DNA of 64,000 bases from Chamaea fasciata (Eukaryota > Chordata > Aves > Passeriformes > Sylviidae): the NCBI GenBank assembly GCA_029207755.1, contig JARCOQ010000009.1, forward strand, positions 35,920,914 through 35,984,913, given 5' to 3'. Positions 57,905 to 64,000 of this stretch are shown here, in pieces. The position numbers were made by a program, and so were the translations under genes. The number at the start of each line of letters is the position of its first letter. Positions within the stretch are counted from its first letter, which is position 1. The notes under the pieces were generated by a model that saw nothing but the letters and a program-made list of their open reading frames with translations, did not search any database and was not told where the DNA came from.

Positions 57905-58035
57905 CAGGCAGCCGAGCCGAGATTGGCCGAATGCAGCAAGCGGCACCGAGTTCAGCCAACCGAGCCGAGCCACGTCGAACACATAGAGCGGCACCGAGTG
58001 CAGCCGAACCGAGCCAAGCTCCGCAGAATGCAGCA
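57905..58035. repeat. Degenerate GCCGA/ACCGAGCC repeat, block 2
   Basis: Contains GCAGCCGAGCCGAGATTGGC, GCGGCACCGAGTTCAGCC and GCGGCACCGAGTGCAGCC. Here a longer unit of about 60-65 bp (AGCGGCACCGAGT(T/G)CAGCC, then AACCGAGCC) is visible twice. It is separated from block 1 by 190 bp of unrelated GC-rich sequence. Confidence 0.75.
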
Positions 58036-58269
58036 TCCCGGACAGGGCGGGGGGCCGGGCCGGGCTGGGCTTGGGACAGGGCCGGGGCTCTGTGAGGCAC
58101 ACCCTGGAGGCGGCCGGGGGCGGGGCCGGGCGGTACCAGGGACGCCGCTTCAGGGGCGGGTCCCGGGCTCAGATCAGGTGCGCGGGGCCGGGACGAAGTG
58201 ATTTAATCTATGGAAATCACTTTGCCAGCCCTTTGCTCACTCTGAGCACGTTGGAGACAGGAGCCCACT

Positions 58270-58715
58270 GTCCGGGCTCATAGCCTGGGACAGGACGGGA
58301 TTCGGCTTCCCCTCCTGTCCCCCCCTCTACCCCTCATTCCTCTTCCCCGTATTCCCCTCCTTTCTCTCCCTTTCCCCCCTTTCCCTCTCCTCCCCAAAGC
58401 CTTTCCCTCCCATTCTGGCCTGCCCTCCTGTCCCCCCTTCTAACCTTCCTTTCTTCTCCCTGTATTCCTGTTCTTTGTCCCCAAAGCACTCCCCTCCTCT
58501 CCCCCCCAAACCTGACCCCCCACTTCTTCCTCTCCTGTCCCTACCCCGCTACCCACTTCTATTCCCCCTCTCCCCCATCCACCCGCCTTCTTCCCCCCCA
58601 CCCTTCTTTTCCCTTCCCCTCCTGCTTCCCAACACACCCTGACAACACCCCCGCCCAACCCTTCTCATCCCTGCTAGCCCTCCTCTCTTCCCGTCATCCC
58701 CTTTCTCGCTTCCTC
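58270..58715. repeat. Homopyrimidine (C/T) tract, ~400 bp
   Basis: The plus strand is almost purely C and T from about 58305 to 58710, with only scattered purines. Overlapping minus-strand ORFs rich in Gly, Glu, Arg and Lys are artefacts of this. Tracts of this kind can adopt triplex (H-DNA) structure. Confidence 0.85.
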
Positions 58716-58914
58716 CCGCATCCGTGGGTCTCGAGGCACGGGAGACTAAAGCCCAGAGGGCTGGAGCCTGGCACCCCCCGCCCTCGCTGGAGCCCCCACA
58801 CGGGGCCGGCCTGCTCTGCGGCTGTCCCCCCATGCAGTTAAAAACACGGCCTGACACACCCGGGGATCTGACTTTCCCCACATCACACTGGGGTGCCCCT
58901 GGGGGAGTTGGGGC

Positions 58915-59095
58915 TGGGGTTAGGGGGGCCCCTTCCTTAGAGAAGGGGGGTCCCACGGTGGCGGGGCTGAGTGTTAGGGAGGGCGCCCTCCTTAGGAGGG
59001 GGTCCTGGGCTAGGGGGTTAGGAAGGGCTCCCTCCGGAGGAGGGGGTCCCTGGGTGAGCCCCCTTGGGGGGAGGGGGGTGGGACAGAGGGAGGAC
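58915..59095. repeat. G-rich minisatellite with hairpin cores, three units
   Basis: Three units begin GTTAGGGGGGCCCC, GTTAGGGAGGGCGCCC and GTTAGGAAGGGCTCCC at about 58918, 58972 and 59018, giving periods of roughly 46-54 bp. Each contains an inverted repeat, CCTTCCTTAGAGAAGG, CCCTCCTTAGGAGGG or CCCTCCGGAGGAGGG, then GGGGTCC. Multiple G4-G6 runs give strong quadruplex potential on the plus strand. Confidence 0.8.
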
Positions 59096-59803
59096 TTTTT
59101 ATCCCCTTCAGTCCCAGCCCCTTCCCCTGGGCCCTCTCCTCCTATCGGGGTTCGCCCCGGCCTCCTCCTCAGGACCCCCTTATCCGGTCCGGGGGTGGGA
59201 GCAGGGGAAAGCAGAAGGGATCATGTCACTTCTGCAGTGTGAACAGACAAAGTGTCAGCCAAACAACTGAACCCTCCCATCCTGTCCCACCTACCACCCC
59301 TCCAAAAATTGTAAATAAAGGGTAATGATTGCTGGGGAATTTCCTTAGGAATTATGAACCTCACACATATGGAATTTTGGAACTGGAATCCCAATCTCAG
59401 CCTTGGGCACCTGCAGGAAAAGAGGGGTCCTTATCTATAGCAAGGAAAGCCCAGTGCCCCAGTGTGTGAGGTGCAGACATTGAAGTGTCCAGGGAATGAC
59501 TGGCAAACCGCTTCTGCCCCTGCCCTCACACTCTGAGTGGCAGAAACCCCAGGTGCGAGCTGTGAGGGTGATGAGGGGGCAGCTCCTGCCGAGGGCTTCT
59601 TGCGAGGGGGTCTCCCTCAGTTTACTTTGGCATGGAGCTGCTGGAGGAGAGGGGCTTAGGGTTGGCTACTGGGGGTGTCTCATGGAATGATGGTGGGATT
59701 ATTGGCTCTGGATGCACTTGGATGTGGGGCATTGCTTAAAGGAGGTGCAAGGGACAAATATTTGTGCCAGGCAACAGCAGTAGGTGAGCCAGTGTAGGTT
59801 TGT

Positions 59804-59819
59804 GGGGGGGGGGGGGGGG
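59804..59819 (+). repeat. Run of 16 G
   Basis: An uninterrupted G16 run in copy B. The equivalent position in copy A (near 46110) has only six G. It is prone to length error and to quadruplex formation. Confidence 0.95.
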
Positions 59820-60134
59820 TCTCCTTTCCCTTTTCAATTTTATCTTGCCAGCCCCCTCCCTGGTGCCCCTAGAAAAAAACATGGGGGTTGTGAGGAAAAA
59901 AGAGGTTTAAATTGGGATGAATCCCCCTCCACTTGGGATTTTATTAAATAGTGGTATTTATATGTGGTTTTTATTCAGTATTGCATTTTTTGGTGATATA
60001 TAGTGTTTTGTTGGGAGCTTTTTTGGTATTAATTTTTATGTGTAATTTGGTTTTTGAGTGAAGATAACTTTGTAGATGGGTCTGTTTTTATTTGAGGTAG
60101 AATTAATTTAAGTAGCTTTTTAACAGACTTCTGA

Positions 60135-60139
60135 TATGT
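60135..60139 (+). repeat. Target-site duplication TATGT, left copy
   Basis: TATGT at 60135-60139 directly before the LTR is repeated at 60924-60928 directly after it. Copy A has a single GATATGTGCTATTGG at the corresponding place, which confirms the duplication arose on insertion. Confidence 0.88.
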
Positions 60140-60923
60140 TGTTGGGGGTTAGGTTTGTTCCTTCTTTCTCTAAAGAATTTTTTCCCTACAAGTTACCAAG
60201 GAGACCAAGTGTTGGATACTTGAGAGTACTTAACTGAAACAAAGAGGTGGACAAAAGGTGGAAGGGGGAGATAACGCAGGTAAAAGACAAAGCTTGAGGC
60301 AGCTGCGTGCTTTTCTGCTTCCGGCGTTCGGGGAGACGCGTGTCTGCCGCTCCTCGAGGAGCTCAGCCGCCGCAAAGCACGCCGAGCGGAGAACGGCTGT
60401 TGCTGGCTGGAGGAGTTTCACTGTGGCCAAAGGGATCCAGTCCTGGGAAATCTGCTATCACCGGTTCGACCTGAATCCTGAGTTTTTCTCTGCCACTCGC
60501 AGAAGCTGGGCCGCTTTTCTGCCTCGCCTTCGGCTCCTTCGGCGCTGCTCCTCTTGCTGCGGCGTGACCCTGCACCCCCTGCGCTGCTGGGACATCCTGC
60601 CCCTGCCTGCCGGGACACCCTGCCATCCCAGCTACCAGCCCGGGACTTTTCCACTGTTCCAGCTTGGTGCTCTGAGGATCCTGCAGGGACACCGAAACCA
60701 AACTGCCCTGGGTTTTGTGAAACAAAGCCCTCAAGGTTCTTGGTACTGTTGTCGTTTGTCATTAATGCTGTAGTTGTTTGGTGGGGGGGGGGAGTTTTTT
60801 TGTGTTTGTTTGCTTTGTATTACATACTAGTAAAGAACTGCTATTCCTATTTCCCAAATCTTTGCCAAAGAGCCTCTGATTGTAATTTTACCTAGCAGAT
60901 ACCTGTCTTCCTAAACCAAGACA
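60140..60923 (-). mobile_element. Solo LTR of an endogenous retrovirus, 784 bp
   Basis: Read on the minus strand it starts TGTCTTGGTTTAGGAAGACA and ends CCTAACCCCCAACA, i.e. TG...CA, flanked by a 5 bp target duplication TATGT. Comparison with the empty site in copy A fixes both ends to the base. There is no internal retroviral sequence, so this is a solo LTR left by recombination between two LTRs. The middle (60300-60720) is GC-rich with many CpGs, as in a promoter-bearing LTR. ORFs inside it on both strands are not genes. The terminus resembles LTRs common in songbird genomes; the exact family was not searched. Confidence 0.88.
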
Positions 60924-60928
60924 TATGT
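60924..60928 (+). repeat. Target-site duplication TATGT, right copy
   Basis: Right partner of 60135-60139, followed by GTTATTGGGGTTTTG, which resumes the alignment to copy A. Confidence 0.88.
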
Positions 60929-61549
60929 GTTATTGGGGTTTTGTATATTGTATGTAGGGATTGAGATTGGGTAGGGCTAGCTTGGCTGGTGGAGGTTTGG
61001 GTGTTTTGTTAGATGCAGTTTTTTAATTTTTGAAATTTTTTTTCTGTTAAGTGGTTTTAAAGTGGTTCTTAATAACTTACTGTGTAGGAGTGTGGGGTTT
61101 TTTTGTTTGTAGATGGTGTATGATAAGGGATATGGTCTATTTATTTAATGTTATTTTTCTTAGTTCAGAACCAACCTGATCAACACTTGTACTGAGTTTA
61201 GTTGAATTTTTGTTTTGGTGGGCTATTATATTTTTAAAGCCTATGTTTTCTAAAGTTTACAATAGTGTAATGGGCCGTAATGCGAGGTATAGGGTAGGCT
61301 TTTAATTATTTAGTGGTGGTTTTTATTATGCTCTGTAATGTTTGTTTTGGTGGGTTTGAGGTAGTGTGATGTAATTAATCAGTTAGGATATTTTAATATT
61401 TAAAATTGGATTATTTTTTATTGTAGTATAGGGGTTTATTTATTTGCCTTGTTTGATTTCAGTGTATGTTTTATAGTTCTGGACAATTTGGGAGCCATTG
61501 TTTATGGTTAAACTGATCTTTTGGTTTTTTGAGTATTTATAGGTGGTAT

Positions 61550-64000
61550 TTTTGTTTTGATGGTTTGAGTGATTATGGGTTTATCGATTTAGGAATAATT
61601 TTCTGGTGTTGTTAATTTAAGTTTATTTGTGATATTATTATTTTTGCAGTTTGTTTGTTGTTCTAGTGTTTTATATAAAAGTTGCATTTTTGGGAACGTG
61701 GGTATTGATACAGTGCATTTTTTAGGTAGTTATTTGGGGTAGTGATATTCGTTTATTTTTTAGTAGTTAAGATTTTTTCATATTAATTAGTTTGGTTTTT
61801 TAGTTAAATTTATAGAGTTTTGGCTATTATTTATGAGATAGTGTAGGTTATTCCTTTTAGTCAGGTTTAGGGAGTTACACAATTTTGAGTTTAGTAAGTT
61901 GGTTTGATTTATCTTTACTAGTTTTTGTGATTTGTTGAGTGGGATTTTATATAGTTGTTTTTTATTTTTGATCCATTTTCATGATGTGATAAGAACTATT
62001 AGTGAAAAGAGTTAGTGTGGCTTGTTTGCTGGTAGCTTGTAGTATGGTGGAGTTTTTTAGTCTGTGCTTGTCGTGACTACAGTTGACCACATAAAACACA
62101 CCATAAGCGACGCTTGGTGTTGCACCAGCAAACGAGGCTTCAGCAATCGCAACTGCTTGTGCACCAATTACTGCTCCTTTTGCCCACTTCACATTGTCTG
62201 CTGATATCCTGTTTTGTTTTCTGAAAGACAAAGAACAGTGATACCTCTGGCAAGGCTGGAGGTGTCTTTTTCTGCTGCTCCGTCCCAGAGGGGTTTTCTG
62301 TATTGCTGCTGTTGGCATTGTAGTGCTCAATTGTGAGGAACATCACCTGTGTAAGCCAAATCCTAGGAGAAAAACCCAAACAAAACAACCGAGTCTGCCT
62401 TTTGTGTGAGAAATTGCATTCCAGCCAAGAAAATAACACGGGGCCCACGGCACAGGAGGGTTCCTTCCCATTTGATGGGAAGAGTGCACAAACCAAGCAC
62501 CAAACGGGCCTGGCTGGAGCCTGTTAGGGGTCAGCATTAGCAGCGGGAAGGGTGGCCAGAGGGGCTCAGGCAGGGCTTGGGCTGGGTCTGACCTGTAGTG
62601 GCCACATGTGCTTTTTCCTTGCTAAGGTGGGCAAAGGCAAATCTGACAACTGAGTGTGTGCTTGAGACTCTCACTCAGCTGTCTGAGAATCTGTCTAAAA
62701 AATGGAAGCAAGCTTAGGTTTAGTTTGGTGTACAGCACTTAAAAGTGGTCCAAAATATTCTTCAATAACTGTATCCTGAAGAAGGGCTCCACGCCAGAGT
62801 TGTTTTGTGCAAGCATTGTTCTAATAGACGGTGGTTGTTCATCTGGACTGGTTTTATTATCTCGGTTTTTTTCTGAAGTTCCCATTTATTTTGCTATATT
62901 GCTGTGGATGTTCACCCTCGTACTCTGGACAGAGGTTTGGGGATTTTTTTCTTCATTCCACAGCTATAATATCTTTTTTCTTTCTTTTTTTTTTTTTTCT
63001 TTCTTTTTTTTTTCCCATATGGCAGTAAAACTCTCTAAAGCACTAAGTTGGCTGCAGAATGGCATTTTCTCAGAGAGAGTAATGCTGCTTCTCCCAGCCA
63101 GTGCTGCACTGTTCTTGGTGTCTTGGTGCAATTTTTCAGTGTATCCCTTAGCCCCAGAATCCATGGCTGTCCCTCAGGGTTCTGAAGGAGTGCTGTATTT
63201 GGATTTTTGGCTTCAGAGTGGGAAGTGCAGGATCTGAACTGTGGCATCTCAGCTAGGAACCTTGGAAAAGCAGGCTCTTATTCATGAGGAACCGCTAACT
63301 CTTGAAAGTCGAGCCGTCTTGCAAGAGGCGCTGCAAAGGGTGAGATTTAACCTTATATCATTCTTTGTTGAAATCACCTCTGTGAAACCTTAATAGGCTT
63401 CAACAGTTTCTGCAGAACAGCTGATTTCACCTAGAGCAATTCAGTGCATTGTAACATGCACTGGTCCACTTCATGTAATCGGTCTCTTGTGTTACGCAAG
63501 ATCTTCAGCAACTTTTCCTTCAATTTGCATGGTAATTAGCATTTTGTGTTTATCAAGCACAACATTAGGTTCCTATTTATGTCCCAGTAATTTGATATGT
63601 TATTCCTAGTTAGTTCCGATTCACTTCACCAGATCTTGACTTAACTTTGAGTCACGTTTCTTCTGCCTTTTGAGCAAATGGACTTAATGCTTTTGCTGTA
63701 ACTTTGTATTGAAATGTCAATCATAAACTAATCCTGATAAATCAAGCTGATGTTTTGCTCTACTAAAATCTTGTGACTACCTTGGCAGGTAGGAAGAGTT
63801 GGGAGCAAACAGTGTAAGGAAGTTGACTGTGGAAGCTGTAGGTTGTCCAGCAAAAGCTGAGTGTGTGGCTGTGACACTTAGCAAGGCTGGAAAGAGTTCC
63901 TGTGTGGACAGTGGATGCTAGAGTCAGCTGAGCTTTCAAAGTATGAAAGTAGCAAGGCAAGGATCAATTAAAAAGAATTGGTGATGTAAGATGAGATTTG
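61550..64000. other. G/T-rich then mixed sequence, no recognised gene
   Basis: 61.55-62.0 kb continues G/T-rich. On the minus strand at 62085-62210 a block after AAAACAAAACAG reads WAKGAVIGAQAVAIAEASFA and could be an exon ending at CTTATG|GTGTG, but I do not recognise it. A T-rich run lies at 62970-63013. The remaining sequence shows only short ORFs. Confidence 0.45.

Larger units (their letters stand above)
59302..61550 (+). repeat. Segmental duplication, copy B (interrupted by solo LTR)
   Basis: Counterpart of 45510-47090, in the same orientation and 13.8 kb away. Landmarks such as GATT/GAATTTCCTTAGGAATT, CAGCCTTGGGCACCTGCAG, ATAGCAAGGAAAGCCC and CTTCTGCCCCTGCCCTCACAC match. So do the G/T-rich half after 59940 and the stretch GGACAATTTGGGAGCCATTG. 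Without the LTR and its target duplication the copy is about 1.46 kb. Similarity to copy A fades at both ends. No coding capacity is visible in either copy. Confidence 0.9.

Noticed and set aside
58327..58956. Gly/Glu/Arg-rich minus-strand ORFs
   Set aside because: They are the translation of a homopyrimidine tract.
60258..60773. 171-codon ORF inside the solo LTR
   Set aside because: LTRs of this kind do not encode proteins. Opposite frames are also open because the middle is GC-rich.
62085..62210. Minus-strand block reading WAKGAVIGAQAVAIAEASFA
   Set aside because: Helix-like and followed by a possible donor, but no family is recognised and no partner exon fits. Not enough for a call.
1..64000. 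tRNA, rRNA, CRISPR or telomere repeats
   Set aside because: No cloverleaf with A/B boxes, no rRNA core sequences, no regularly spaced identical repeats with unique spacers and no TTAGGG arrays were seen.

Overview
The window looks like nuclear DNA of a bird, probably a songbird. The evidence is a fragment of a CR1 non-LTR retrotransposon, a solo LTR whose TGTCTTGGTTT terminus I associate with passerine endogenous retroviruses, and decayed intron-containing exons of a vertebrate nucleolar gene. There is no operon structure, no prokaryotic start signal and no long intact ORF. I found no complete, intact gene. Most ORFs of 60-150 codons here are what chance gives in a sequence of this size.

Layout. 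1-1022: an 83-84 bp tandem repeat with one inverted block, a T-rich tract and a CR1 piece. About 1.0-40 kb: AT-rich, intron-like or intergenic DNA with several small diverged duplications. Short exon-like open blocks with splice sites lie on the minus strand at 2.9-16 kb; three neighbours (8.4, 7.1 and 6.3 kb) share compatible phases. 33.5-33.7 and 40.2-40.5 kb: two small arrays of the same ~145 bp repeat, the second touching an LTR-like terminus. 40.8-43.4 kb: moderately GC-rich, with a ~281 bp tandem duplication. 44.6-45.24 kb: a CpG island with two ATTGG boxes and a plausible minus-strand first exon. It separates C/A-rich DNA on its left from G/T-rich DNA on its right.

45.5-47.1 kb (copy A) and 59.3-61.55 kb (copy B) are two diverged copies of one segment in the same orientation. 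Copy B carries a 784 bp solo LTR with a 5 bp target duplication; copy A shows the matching empty site. 50.9-52.1 kb is a second CpG island with YY1-like AAGATGGCGGC motifs and an internal ~150 bp duplication. 52.37-56.95 kb holds the 3' end of a URB1 (NPA1-like ribosome-biogenesis factor) copy with introns kept. It has frameshifts, an internal stop and a probably lost splice donor, and I see no upstream exons, so I call it a partial unprocessed pseudogene. 57.5-59.2 kb is a third GC-rich block: GCCGA-type repeats, ~400 bp of homopyrimidine and a G-rich hairpin minisatellite. The last 2 kb hold nothing I recognise.

Taken together this is a duplication-rich stretch. The most solid observations are the URB1 relic and the A/B duplication dated by its LTR. 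The minus-strand gene is a hypothesis.
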